A stretch of 64,000 nt of DNA. It comes from Neoceratodus forsteri (lineage: Eukaryota > Chordata > Ceratodontiformes > Ceratodontidae). Shown in pieces: positions 1-10,800 of the stretch (the first letter of the stretch is position 1; each line of letters begins with the position of its first letter). A model generated the notes under the pieces. That model saw only the letters and a program-made list of their open reading frames with translations, made no database searches and was not told the DNA's origin. The stretch is taken from positions 1,189,581,001 to 1,189,645,000 of the forward strand of contig CM028132.1 of the NCBI GenBank assembly GCA_016271365.2, written 5' to 3'. Both the position numbers and the translations under genes were made by a program.

Positions 1-167
1 ATTTGTTCTATTATTGTATCACATTGCTTGTCTGTCTGTCTTCAAATATTGTTTTGCTATTGTCTGCTCCTGTTTGCTCCATCTCCACCTTCCCCGGGTC
101 ACACCTGGATATGAGCCTTGGCTCAGTGTACCTTTCCCAGTCACCAAATTTAAAATAAACAAATAAT
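1..167 (+). mobile_element. L2-like LINE, 3' end fragment
   Basis: This is the 3' untranslated tail of an L2-like LINE, running off the left edge of the window. The string GAGCCTTGGCTCAGTGTACC and the following 'cccagtcaccaaattt' block closely match the tail of the longer L2-like copy at about 35640-35760. Both end in an A-rich AAATAAACAAATAA-type stretch. No coding sequence is included. It abuts and truncates the CR1 remnant to its right, so it inserted into or beside it. Confidence 0.7.
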
Positions 168-1208
168 TTCTTACCCAGTTTGCCAGCTTTTAACCCAATC
201 CTAAGCTACCTAGCTAGTTTAATAGTCTCCTGCATGGAATGGTGTTTAATGCCTTACGGAAATCTAGGTAGGTCACATCCACCAATCCACCCTGATCTAA
301 TTCCTTGGTCACCCAATCAAAGCAATCTATCAGATCTGTTTGACATGATCTCCCACCCATGAATCTGTGCTGTCTCGGGTCTTGTAACCAATTAGATTCA
401 AGATATTCCACTACCCTCTCCTTCAGCAGTGATTCCATGAACTTTCTCACAACTGATGTCAGGCTGACTGGTCTATAATTGCCAGCCTCCTCCCTGCTAC
501 CACTTTTATGAAGTGGGGCATCTGCCCTCCTTCAGTCCTCTGGAACCACTCCTGTTTTGAGTAAGCTGTTAAATAGGACTGTCAGAGATGCAGCTAGTAT
601 CTCCCTGAGCTTCCTCAATACTGGAGGATGTACCCTGTCTGGTCCCATTGCTTTGTCCACTTTCAGATTAGAGAGTCCCTTTAGGACTCGCTCCTCTGAA
701 AAAAGATTAGTGTCCACTTCCCTCTCTTCAGAGCTCCTGTTACAGTTTTGTGGCCCCTCCCCTTCTCTTTCCACTGTGAACACTGAACAAAACTACTTGT
801 TCAGGATATCTCTGCTTTTTGCTGATCCTGCTCTGCACTGTCCCCCCATCTTGTCCCCATTCATTACTGGGCTATTCTATCTTTAGTTTGTGTCTTTGCA
901 CTCCTTCTACTTTCCCTGCTTTTCTTGGTTTCCCCTGATACACCTCACTATCCTCCTCCCTCTGCGTGTCTTTGTATCTTCTGAATGCTACCCTTTTAGC
1001 CTTTACCTTTTCAGCTACCTCTTTTGAGAACCTTGGCTGTCTCTTTTTCTTCTTGCTTTTACTCACTTGTTTGATGCAGAAGTTTGTTACCTTCACCATG
1101 CCCCCCTTCTAGCTTTGCCCACTGTTCCTCCACCCTACCCGGGTCAAGCCCCCACCAGGTCATCCCTGAGGCATTCACCCATATTTATAAAATCTGCCCT
1201 CCTGAAGC
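168..1208 (-). mobile_element. CR1 LINE remnant (reverse transcriptase portion)
   Basis: Read on the minus strand, three consecutive frames give the central part of a CR1 ORF2. The first is a linker rich in basic residues (1099-872, with RFSKEVAEKVKAKR). The second is the start of the reverse transcriptase with VDKAMGPDRVHPPVL (783-532). The third has the palm segment SCQTDLIDCFDWVTKELDQG followed by the first catalytic region YLDFRKALNTIP (450-214). Compared with the copy at 23.4-26.5 kb, the aspartate/lysine motif 'DFSKAFDTVP' is decayed. Frameshifts separate the three pieces, so it is dead. The rest of the reverse transcriptase is missing where it meets the L2-like tail at about 168, and the 5' part ends at a minisatellite at about 1208. 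Confidence 0.85.
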
Positions 1209-1665
1209 CTAGGGCAGATGCTGGCCAGTCTCTGCAGCTTAGGTACCATGGAGGGAGGATGAATGCTGACCAGTCTCTGCAGCTGAGGTACCGTGGAGGG
1301 AAGATGAAAGCTGACCATCTCTGCAGTTTAGGTACCATGGAGGGAGAATGAACGCTGACCAGTCTCTGCAGTTGCGGTACTATGGAGGGAGAATGAACGC
1401 TGACCAGTCTCTGCAGTTGCGGTACTATGGAGGGAGGATGAATGCTGACCAGTCTCTGCAGTTGAGGTACCATGGAGGGAGGATGAATGCTGACCAGTCT
1501 CTGCAGCTGAGGTACCATGGAGGGAGGATGAATGCTGATCAGGCTCTGCAGTTAAGGTACCATGGATGAGACATGCTGGCCCAGCTCTGCAGCTGAGGCT
1601 CCATGGAGGATGGATGCTGGCCACTCTTTGCAGCTGAGGTACCGCAGGAGGGAGGACAGATGCTG
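1209..1665. repeat. 45-bp minisatellite, about 10 units
   Basis: About ten head-to-tail copies of a 45-bp unit built around GCTGACCAGTCTCTGCAG, then 'gaggtaccatggaggga'. Central units (about 1346-1540) are nearly identical; outer units are more diverged and slightly different in length. Because 45 is divisible by three, the array is open in several frames on both strands, which explains the long repetitive open frames here. The left edge coincides with the truncated end of the CR1 remnant. Confidence 0.9.
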
Positions 1666-2800
1666 GGCGGGCTCTGCGTCATCACGCTGCATTCACATAC
1701 TTGTACTTGCATACTAGCATTCTGCAGGCTGGGGAAGAATGGCAAGAAATGCCCCAGCATGAGCAGGATGATACTGCATACTTTTAAATTGCCCTCTATC
1801 ACCTGTGTCTAGCTCCACTGAGGGCTCTCCTGAGAGGGGGCACTAAACTGAGGCCCCACAAACCCCATAACTGGGGCTATTAGTGCTGCAGGCAGGATGG
1901 TGTCAGGGCAGAGAGATTATCACAAATAAAAGATGGCTATGCTGGTCACACATGTGAAACAAACCGTGAATTAAAAAAAAAAGAGCCCTCGACGTCAAAG
2001 GGAAAATTCTGGAAAAACATAATCTTAGACACATTTTAGATTATCGTTCATATGATTTCAGTATTTAGCTTCCACATTTATATCAGAACTATGGACATTA
2101 CTGCAACATGAAAAAAGGATCACTGTTTATTTATTTATTTATTGAAAACTTTGGAGAATCACCTTAAAGCACAAGTGCTCATCCCTCAGACTTCATCTAC
2201 TCTCACTACGTGTCTACAGCTAAGTAGCGGTGTCACAATATGAACGGTTTTAAGGTACGATAACCATGATTAATTTATCAGTTATCTTACTATCACAAAA
2301 ATATGCCATCTGGTTTGGATTTTGTGGTAGGGACCCTCATCACCCCTTTTTGAGGAGGATGGGGTAGTAAACTGAAAAACGGAATGCTTCGCGGTGTATT
2401 GCACAAATATTTTGGGAAAAAAAATCAGTCATCACAGTATAGAAAAATCCACCATAATTTATCAATGATCACGCTCTTTATTGTTTCCCCAAATCACCTA
2501 TCTTATATACGAATCTTTTTCTTTGCTTCATACGATAAATCAAGTCGCCATTGTCTGCACCCTTAAAATCTGCCTAATACGTTTTTTAAGCTACAGAGTT
2601 GCTTTTTTAATTTTTAATTATAGCTCAAAAACGTTGTAGTCACCCAAAACTGCTGTTAAGGAACTGACTTATGGTACTTGGGACACATCTAGGGGAGAAC
2701 AGTGGCTTACATGAGAGAATCTAATGACTCTGGATTTCTGTTTGTGATGTTCAAACACTGCAAAGGTTCCCTACAGTTCATTGCAAACATTTGTATTTTG
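1666..2800. other. Unassigned, AT-rich; weak hAT-like end near 2220
   Basis: No gene or confident repeat. A (TTTA)n stretch lies at about 2130-2150. The segment from about 2218 ('gcggtgtcacaatatg', then 'aaggtacgataaccatg') has the look of the end of a non-autonomous hAT-type element, but I found no matching opposite end. Confidence 0.3.
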
Positions 2801-4500
2801 CAAATGTAACCCCCCTGCAAATGGGGGTTCCCAAAAGACTTCCAGGAGCTTGCTTGAATGCTCCAAGCCTGAATGGTGTTTGGCATTTAAGCCATTTATC
2901 AGTGAGTGTTTTTAGAACCTCTGGTACTGTCTCTTTAAGAGCTGTCTGCTTGCAGACATAATTAGTTGTATGGGGGACTGTGTGTTTCTTTGATTGAGTA
3001 CCACTCGAGCTGCTGCCAATTCACTTCATTTTGCAGTCACTAGGAGTGCAAAGGAAACCTATCTGAAAGATGTAACTGTTTGCCAGAAATTATTTAGAGT
3101 AATAATGAAATTACAGTTTGTCTAACCTGCTTTCTTTGCAGTCAGAACTGTGTCTGCTAGTTCCCATTCTAGTTTTGAACTGCTGAACTGGACCAATCAG
3201 TGTAGGGTGCTAGCTCTAAAATGGTGCCTTGGACGAATCAGAACTTGGACTCATAATCTGAGCCAGCCACAAGAGGATTGTATGGGCAGTGACTCTGGGA
3301 GATGTAGTTTAGACTTCAGTGCCTTTTGGACCAACAGCAGCAGTCTATTGTGAGTGACAGCCAATCCAGTCAGAACTGGGAGGAACTCAAAGGAAGTGCC
3401 GGTTTTGTCGGTTGGAGTTTCAGTTGAGCTTTGGCAGTGAAGAAGGAAGGAGCCCTGTGCTTTTTCAGTGTGCAGTTTTAGTCAAAACGTGTGTAAGGCC
3501 CAGAGTTCCGTCTGCAGCTTGTGTAACAGCTTGTTAGGACTGAATCCGTCCTGTGAAAAGAATCAAAGGATCTCTGAAGAGTAGAAACCAGGCTCACCCT
3601 GTAGAAGACTGGAGGAATTGCTGAAAATTGCACTCGGTCTGTCAGGAACTGAATCTGCTGTGTGTTCTCCCGGGTATTGTGCAGTAATTGCGATCGGGAT
3701 ACAGATGCAGCCTGCCTGGTATAGTGCTTTCTTTTATATAAATGTGTGAAGAGGTTTGTGTACCTCAAGTGAGCCCTGCTGACATTGAAGGACCCTATCT
3801 TATTTGGAGGTTGTGAGTACTAATTCAGGGTCGCTCCCTGTTGAATTACCACATTAAATCCAAATGGAATTACTGTACTGCTGACTGTTTAATTTTCCTT
3901 TTCTCTGTGTGAAAGGGCCCTACCAGCTGCCATGGTTTGGACTAGCCACTAGGGCTTGGGTACCCAGGGACAGTAACTGATAGGGATAGGCCTTTTATGC
4001 ACAGAGCCATAGGTAGATGATTAGAGTGATAAGCTAATTAACCGGATTTCCCCTGTCCTGTTATATCCCCTAAATAAATCAGAGCTGCTTGTTTCAGCAA
4101 AGTTATACTGCATGAGGTATTTGTCTATGTTAAAGTACTGTACTGTGATTGTTGCACTGTATCTCATTTCACAGGAGGTTCCAGTGCGGGAACCAGACCT
4201 GGGGGTAAGTGTATACTGTGAAGGTAATTCTGATATATTGTGTGGGCCACTAGTGGGAAGAAAGGTTTGCAGTGTCCCAGAGGGCTGTGACCAAGTTAGT
4301 TTAACTATTGCAAACCCTGACCTCTGGGTGGAGGCACCTGCCATTGGATCCAGGCCCCTCAACCTGTTAGTGGCAAATCAGGCAGGGGTAGTAGCCCCTG
4401 GGATAGCGCCATCTAGGGGTTACACAAATATGCGAGTGCTGGTCGCACACTCTTGCACTGGTACTTGGGGGTTATGAAATTTGGGTCCAGACATCCAGAT
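2801..4500 (+). other. LTR-like or promoter-like unique stretch
   Basis: No coding sequence is supported. The stretch begins with TGTAACCCCCC, which forms a small hairpin with TGCAAATGGGGG. It carries several CCAAT-type boxes (about 3192, 3360), an antisense ACTACATCTCCCAG element (about 3300) and a TATA-like tttatataaat (about 3733), and ends near a 'gaaatttgggtccagacatcc' block. That composition fits an old LTR or a retroposed promoter. I found no paired LTR, primer-binding site or gag/pol homology. Confidence 0.2.
3140..3445. promoter_or_regulatory. CCAAT-box cluster with ZNF143-like motif
   Basis: Within 300 bp there are the CCAAT-type sequences 'gaccaatcag' and 'agccaatcc', a near-match 'gacgaatcag', and, on the minus strand, AAACTACATCTCCCAGAGTC. 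The last resembles the ACTACAnnTCCCAG core bound by ZNF143/THAP11. Such a cluster is typical of housekeeping promoters and of some retroviral-type LTRs. Nothing downstream identifies a transcript. Confidence 0.25.
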
Positions 4501-5634
4501 CACCAAATCTCAGTCTGTCAACTGCTTGGCTGTTCAGTGCACCCCTTGACTGGTTTGTTTCCGATCTTTGATTTTTCAACCTTATTGCGTGTGTCGTCAG
4601 TTAATATGACCCCACTGCACTGTTGTAGTCAGGACACTCCTGTAAATTCATCAGTGGACGTTAAATCAAGAAGCATATAACAACTTATATGCCTAGCAAA
4701 ACAGTAAATGTCCAGCAATTCCTGTTCAAGCAGTTGTACTTCGAGCGCTTTTTTAAACTGTGCATAAAGAGACAAAATCAGGAGTGTATTTTTGCATAAA
4801 AGTCTCAGGAATCTATCCAAATGGTAGGCATTTCTTTGGAAATGGTAAGTGACAATATTTGTAGTTACACCTTATTTATTAGGTAAACTTTATCCATGTA
4901 AAAACTTAAAATTAATGAAAGGGGTGTCATGGTTTGTCACTGCCTAGAAGCTACTCTGAGCTGGTATTGACAGGGTTCCTTTTTAATAACGAAAATCACT
5001 TACTCCTTCACTCACTCACTTGCCTTGACCCGTAGAAACAAGAGTTATGGTTCAATAACTGACCTTTGTGACATACTGTCATACGTATGTCATTGTCTGT
5101 TGACTTTGTAGACCGCATATATGCTCTCTGTGCCATCTCTAAGCAGTACCTTAATAAACCACTTTAGCATAGTGCATTGTCTGGTGCTAAAGTAGTCTGA
5201 TAAGGGAAAGCGAAGTGCGATACAGTACGTAACTGTATGTTGGTAGCCAGCAGTAGGTTGATACATTTATGGATCGACTTTCTTCTTTGCTTGTGGGGTC
5301 CTGGCTTTCAGCCAGTCTTACTTTAATTAACTGTATGTTTATTGTTTTATTTTTTGTACTTTTTATCACGGTATGGTAGAACAAGGAATGCTTGCTTGAA
5401 ATGATGTACTTGCACAGGACTTGCTCTCAGTGACTGTATACAAAATTGCCTGACGCTGCAGGAGCATTTTCAAGCAGGGACAGTGGCAGTGGTGAATATG
5501 GAAGGAGAGGAATTTTCAGTTATATATACCAACGTGCTTCACAGTCCAGGAGAAGGAGGGGAGAGAAGGTCGCTGCTGTTTTTAGCTCTCAGGGAGATTC
5601 AAAGAGTGCAGAGCTAGATCAGAGAGAGCTTACA
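4501..5634. other. Unassigned non-coding stretch
   Basis: No open frame with recognisable homology and no clear repeat. A (CACT)n-like patch 'cttcactcactcac' lies near 5010. The region before 5635 is purine-rich. Confidence 0.3.
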
Positions 5635-5745
5635 AGAAGGTCAAGTGACGTGCTCAGGATCACACAGCCAGTAAGTGGCAGTTGTGTGGCTCAAGCACAG
5701 GTCACCAGGTACACAGCTCTGTGCTCTGACACAAGGCCAAGATGA
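5635..5745 (-). mobile_element. tRNA-derived SINE fragment
   Basis: On the minus strand this reads as the middle of a MIR-like/CORE-type tRNA SINE, with the diagnostic stretch 'ggctgtgtgatcctgagca' then 'cgtcacttgacc'. This corresponds to the 'tgtgtgaccttgggcaagtcacttaacc' block of that SINE class. The RNA polymerase III head is poorly preserved. Confidence 0.6.
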
Positions 5746-5844
5746 CTAAATTTAGGAAGAATGCATCATGCCCCTTAAGTGTCTTTCACAAATTATCCTC
5801 CCAGGACAGGTGAACTGAGACACAACCTCCTGTTTATAAGAAAT

Positions 5845-5955
5845 TCCAGTTTTTGAATCCCACCATAGCCGCTAGCTCACTGTGTGACCTTGAGCAAGTC
5901 CATTTAACTCCCTGTGCTTCAGTGCTTTGGCTGTATGGGAAAGAATACAGCTTAA
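5845..5955 (+). mobile_element. tRNA-derived (MIR-like) SINE fragment
   Basis: Contains 'ttgaatcccacc' (a degenerate B box) followed by 'tgtgaccttgagcaagtcc', then 'ttaactccctgtgcttcag', the classic tRNA-SINE core order. It is oriented opposite to the fragment at 5635-5745 and lacks a clear tail. Confidence 0.65.
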
Positions 5956-6239
5956 AGTGCTTTAAGGTGAATGGGGATAAGGGAAGGAGGAGGGCTCAAT
6001 TTAAAATGCAGTGTGTTGCAGCAAGGTAGTGTTATCCTTGGCAAATAAACTGTAATGAAAGCTGTCTGTTCTTCTCTACTTGGTCTGATCATCACTGCTA
6101 GGGCATGCATACCACTCAGTTTCTTTTCCAGTTTCATGTTGGTTGTTGAGTTCTGATAAAAGCTGATTTTTTTTTTTCCTCACAGCTGAGGGTAGCCCCC
6201 ATTCCCAATGTGGGTCATAATAGTTTATGCATGTCATAG

Positions 6240-6705
6240 TGAAGCAGAAGAAGAATCAGCATTTATATAGCGCTTTTCATACACAGTATCCCAAAGCACT
6301 TTACAAGCAATGCTAGACTGGTAGTGAAGTGACTGAATGTATGGTGGTGGCCATATTACACATCATCACCCACACACAGCCTGGATAATTGCATGAAACG
6401 GTTTATAGAAAGGGGAATGTTGGCCAGGGCACTGGGAATGTTTCCTACTCTTTGTGAAGAGTGCCCTGGGTTCTTTTACTTCTTCCTGGACACCCACCAG
6501 GACAACACCAGGATGAGCAGAAGGGACCTCGGTTTAACGTCTCATCCGAAGGATGGCACACCCCAGCAGTACAGCACCCCCCAATGCTGCACTCAGATGC
6601 CAGCGATTTTTAGGTGCAAGTCCAATCCCAGTGTGGGACAAGAACCCACGACCTTCTGGTCCAGAGGCAGATGTGCTTCCAACTTAGCCACACTGACATC
6701 TAATA
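6240..6705 (-). mobile_element. V-SINE/HE1-type SINE, nearly complete
   Basis: Read on the minus strand, it starts with a tRNA-like head at about 6705-6630 (A-box-like TGGCTAAGTTGG, B-box-like GGGTTCTTGTCCC). It continues through a highly conserved central domain ('ggatgagacgttaaaccgag' and a 'ccagtgccctggcca' block) and ends with 'aagcgctatataaatgctg'. From memory of the family, this core and ending match the V-SINE/HE1 group found widely in fishes and other vertebrates. The copy is uninterrupted at the position where the Tx1-like LINE sits in the related copy at 37.6/44.1 kb: the local sequence is 'cctactctttgtgaagagtg' at about 6448-6467 on the plus strand. Confidence 0.8.
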
Positions 6706-8965
6706 GTGATGCAGTCTGCTATAATAACAGATTTCAGCCAGGAGTAGATACATGTGTTATCACAGGTGTGGATTTATGATGTAGTTTGCTGTAATAAGAT
6801 GCTTCAGTCAGTGGTAGAGGTGTAGCATAAAAGGTGTGTGTATCACACTATTTAAAGTGATAAGGCACTGTAGCCAGAAGATGTGTATTATAAGGATGGG
6901 TGTATCATACAGTTGGCTGTGATAACACCTGTCAGCCAATAGTAGATGTGTAGTACAAGGGTGTATAACACCGTCTGATGTGATAAGATATAAGACTTTT
7001 CAGCCAGTACAAGATAAGTGTCACAAAGGCGAATGCATCAGGCAGTCAGCTGTGATAACGTGCGTCAGTCAGTGGTAGATGGGTATCAAAACTGTAGGTG
7101 TATGACACTGCTGTGATAAGATGCTTCAGTCAGTGGTAGATGGGTATCACTAGGGTGAGTATCACACAGTTAGCTGTGATAACATGTTTCAGTCAGTGGT
7201 AAATGGGTATTATAAGGTGTATCACACAGACTGTAGTGATAAGGTGCTTCAGTCAGTGGTAGATTGGTATCACATCAGTGAGTGTATCACACAGTCTGCT
7301 GTGATGATATCCTTCTGTCAGTGGTACATGTGTATCATAAGGGTGAGTATATTTATTTATTTAGATTTTGTTAACTGGGTAGGCTCACTGAGACTAGAGT
7401 TCCCTTTTTCAGGAGTGGCCCAGAATTAATTATATTCAAAGATCACACACAAATTCAAGTGACAACTCAATGATAAATGGAAGAATTAAGATACAAGTAG
7501 TGATTGAGAATGTTTTACAGTTGCTACAAAGACCAGGCACACAATTACAAATAATTCATAATGGGGGACAACTGACATTAGTTACAAGGTATTAGCACAC
7601 AAAACAGGCTTATAATAAATACAGACATTTATGTAATAACATTGGCAGGTGTACCCTGACTAAGACTGAGCAGTATATCACACAGTCCGCTGTGATAACA
7701 TGCTTCAGTCAATGGTAGATGCCCGGATATCACAAAGGCGAGTGTATCACATAGTCTACTGTGATAAGGCATTTCAGTCAGTGATAGAAGTATATCACAA
7801 GGGTGGGTGCATCACACAGCAAGCTGTTGTAAAACACTTGAGACAGTAGATGAGTATCTGAAAGGTGGGTGTATCACACAGTCTGCTATGATAAGACACT
7901 TCAGCCAATAGTAGATGGGTATCACAAAGGCAGATGCATCACGCAGTCAGCTGTGATAACGTGCTTCAGTCAGTGGTAGAGAGTATCAGAAGGATGGATG
8001 GATCACATAGCCAGCTATGATAACGTGCTTCAGTCAGTGGTACATGGTATCAGAAGGATGGATGCATCACTCAGTTAGGTGTGATAAGACACTTAAGCCA
8101 GTAGAAAATGAGTATCACAAGGGGGATATATCATACAGTCAGCTGTGATAAAACATTTAGAAGATGAGAGTCAGAAGGGTGGGTGTATCACACAGTCAGC
8201 TGTGATAACATGTTTCAGTCAGTGATAGATGGCTATCACAAGGACAGGTGCATCACACAGTCAACTGTGATAAGACACTTAAGCTAGTAGAAGATGAGTA
8301 TCACAGGGGGATGCATCTCACAGTCTGCTGTGATTGATAAGGTGTTTTACTCGGTGGTAGTTTGGTATCAGAAGGGTGGGTGTATCACACAGTCAGCTGT
8401 GATAACATGTTTCAGCCAGTTGTAGATGGGTATCACAAGGGCAAGTGTATCACGCAGTCTGCTGTGATAAGGTGCTTCTGTCAATGATAGATGGGTGTCA
8501 GAAGGGTGGGGTGTATCACGCAGTCAGCTGTGATAACATGCTTCAGTCAGTGGTAGATGGGTCTCACAAGGGCGAGTGTATCCCACAGTCAGCTGTGATA
8601 AGACACTTAAGCCAGTAGAAGATGAGTATCACAAAGGTGGGCTGTATCATACAGTCAGCTGCCACGACATGCTTCAGGCAGTGATAGATGGGTATTAAAA
8701 GGGCTGATGCTTTACACAATCTGCTGTGATATGCCGCTGAAGCTAGCAGATGAGTATCACAAGGGTGGGCATATCACATAGTCTGCTGTAATAAGACACT
8801 TAAGTCAGTGGTAGATGTGCATCACAATGTCAGATGCGTCATGTAGTCAGCTGTAATACCATGCCTCAGTCAGTGGTTCTGATTTATACCTGAAAAGGAT
8901 GTGTACATGATGTAGTCTGTTGTGATAGCACACACAGACCAGAAATATCAAACATTTCCCAATGT
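6700..8965. repeat. 65-bp minisatellite, about 30 units, interrupted
   Basis: Two blocks (about 6700-7351 and 7672-8965) of a roughly 65-bp unit. Each unit contains TGTGATAA, then 'gcttcagtcagtggtagatg', then TATCACAAGGGTG, then TATCACACAGTC. Units diverge from each other by perhaps 10-20 percent and vary by a few bases in length. TATCACA and TGTGATA are inverted relative to each other across a loop of about 8 bases (CAGTCAGC), so every unit can form a short hairpin. The array is split by a retroelement tail at 7352-7671. Confidence 0.9.
7352..7671 (-). mobile_element. L2-like/SINE 3' tail inserted in minisatellite
   Basis: The minus strand ends in a (TAAA)n tail (plus-strand TTTATTTATTTAG at 7352). 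The adjacent plus-strand block 'gttaactgggtaggctcact' matches the antisense form of the L2-like tail used by several SINEs here. AGTATA flanks the insert on both sides (7346-7351 and 7672-7677), interpreted as a target-site duplication. Minisatellite units resume directly after it. Confidence 0.75.
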
Positions 8966-10160
8966 GTATCACACGGGTGGGTGCATGGGAACATCCTTAA
9001 TAAAAACATGTGCTAAATTATACAGTATATGGTTTCAAGGGTTAAATGCAATTTATCACAGTTTTAGTTTTTTGTACGCGTGATGCTCTTAGGTGGTATA
9101 TCAACTCACACTTCCATCTATAGTCATTTTTGCAATATGAGGGCTCGAGTAATGCGATGTTTGTATGAAGGGGGAGGTGTAGCCTTGCAATTAGATATGA
9201 TTGCCAACCTTCTATAATGATTATGAATACTGAGATCTGTGTGACTTTTGCAGCCAGATCAGAGCTATACTTGTGACCAGACCTACCTGACTTTTCTTTT
9301 TGTCATATAATAAGGTTATTTCTTCAAGAGTTGTACAGTAACTAATTTCTTATGACGTCGTGTCCTTCTTGTGTTTAACTGCTTTCAAAGGTAGGACACT
9401 GTAAGACTTTAGTAAGCTAAAGGACTTTTGGAAATTGGACAAGTGTGGAGTCTGGGATTGACAGAGGTACAAAAAATCTATGTGGGCAAAATCTGAGAGT
9501 CTGATTACTTTTTTTTATCTGGCTCCACTCTCCACTGCAGTTATTCTATCCAAGTGACTTTTAAAGGGGCTCTTTCTAAATACATTTTTTTCTGTAAAGG
9601 CATCCCTTTGTAGCTTTTATTTAATACCTTTTGTTCCACATCTTTTCACTAACCATGTCCATTGAAACAAGTGGAGAATTTCAGAGAGGTCTCAGAGTCC
9701 GAAGGGGCACATGACTGTCATTATGTCTGAATAAGACATTGTGCTAATTTTAAATAGCAAGAATGGGAGGTGAAAGAGCATTTCTGTTTATTTTTGAATG
9801 AAAAGAACAAAAAAAATGACGAAAGAAAAAAAAAATGAAGGCAAGAAAAATGGGAACTAAAAAGAAAATGTGGAGATAAAGGAGACAGACTGTGTGAAAT
9901 TAAAAGTAGAAAGAAATTAAAAAAAAACTAAAAGGAACTGAAAAGTTTTTAATTCAGTGGGAGAAAAAGAAAGAAATCATTTGACAAGTACATGCATAAT
10001 GATCAAATGGAGAAAGGACCAGAATGAAAGATGTGGCAGAAAAAATAATTGTGCAAGGAAGAGCACAGTAGATGAAAGACACCAGATGGAACAGAAAAAT
10101 GGAGTAAAAGGGAGAACAGCAGCCTGGTGGGCACCTAGAAACAGAAGAGAATGGGATATT
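8966..10160. other. Unassigned; purine-rich tract at its right end
   Basis: No gene seen. From about 9770 to 10120 the plus strand is strongly A/G-biased with many GAAA and AAAGA runs, giving low-complexity sequence that may include an A-rich retroelement tail. The rest is unremarkable unique-looking sequence. Confidence 0.35.
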
Positions 10161-10161
10161 G

Positions 10162-10386
10162 TTTGTATGTATGTATGTATGTATGTATGTATTTATTGAT
10201 GTCACAGTTTTTGACCAGGAAAGACACAGTAAGCTGAGTCTTGTTTCCAGATGCATTGTGGGAGCACAGTTAAGTTAAGTGACTTCCTCATGGTCACACA
10301 GTATACAAGTGGTGGCTGTGGAATTCAGACCCAGTTCTCCAGGTTTGCAACTCAGTGCTCATAACCACTGTGCCATACTGCCTTCC
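10162..10386 (-). mobile_element. tRNA-derived SINE with (CATA)n tail
   Basis: On the minus strand: 'ggcagtatggcacagtgg' head with A-box-like TGGCACAGTGG, B-box-like GGTCTGAATTCC, then 'actgtgtgacc' and 'aagtcacttaac' of the SINE core. Next comes an L2-type 3' block ('actcagcttactgtgt', 'tcctggtcaaaaactg') and a (CATA)n tail, seen on the plus strand as (TATG)n at about 10164-10192. It is full-length for this family and belongs with the copy at 58515-58737. Confidence 0.8.
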
Positions 10387-10711
10387 AAATAGCTCCTTTC
10401 ATTCATTAAACAGTAAATCACTTATGTGATTTCATTCAGTCACCGCACAGTGCCACTCTACCTCTCATCCTGCGTACAGTGATCTCTTGTGCAGGACTGT
10501 TAGGAGTGGAGTGTTCCACTTCCCAGCCAGAAGGAGGGCGGCTTCATTAAACTTTTGAAATAAAAAAAAAAAATGACACATTATAAATCTGTCTAACTAA
10601 TGCAAGTGATTCATAGGTTATTAGATCTCTGTGGGGCATCTATTATGGTACAGGAGACACATCCCATGAGGCAAGGGAGGCCAGAACTGCTCATCTTCGC
10701 TGTCTGTCTGT

Positions 10712-10800
10712 CTATTTAAACATTGTTAGCGAGGAGAGGCACACTGAGCCGAGCCTTGTTTCCAGGTGCGACCTGGGCGAGAGGGGGAAGAGAGCACAGA
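10712..10800 (-). mobile_element. SINE 3' fragment
   Basis: The plus-strand block 'ggcacactgagccgagcctt' then 'gtttccaggtgcgacctggg' matches the antisense 3' half of the SINE at 10162-10386. The tRNA head is absent, so this is a 5'-truncated copy. Confidence 0.6.

Noticed and set aside
1144..1624. Long repetitive open frames on both strands, looking like repeat proteins
   Set aside because: They are produced by a 45-bp minisatellite whose unit length is a multiple of three. No start context, splice signal or conserved protein family supports them.
2801..4500. A full endogenous retrovirus
   Set aside because: No second LTR, primer-binding site, or gag, pol or env similarity was found; only promoter-like composition.
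6630..6705. tRNA gene on the minus strand
   Set aside because: A- and B-box-like sequences are the head of a SINE whose conserved body follows directly; the acceptor stem does not pair convincingly.
6700..8965. Regularly spaced palindromic repeats resembling a CRISPR array
   Set aside because: The repeat covers the whole unit with no unique spacers, units are diverged, no cas genes are present, and the surroundings are vertebrate LINEs and SINEs.
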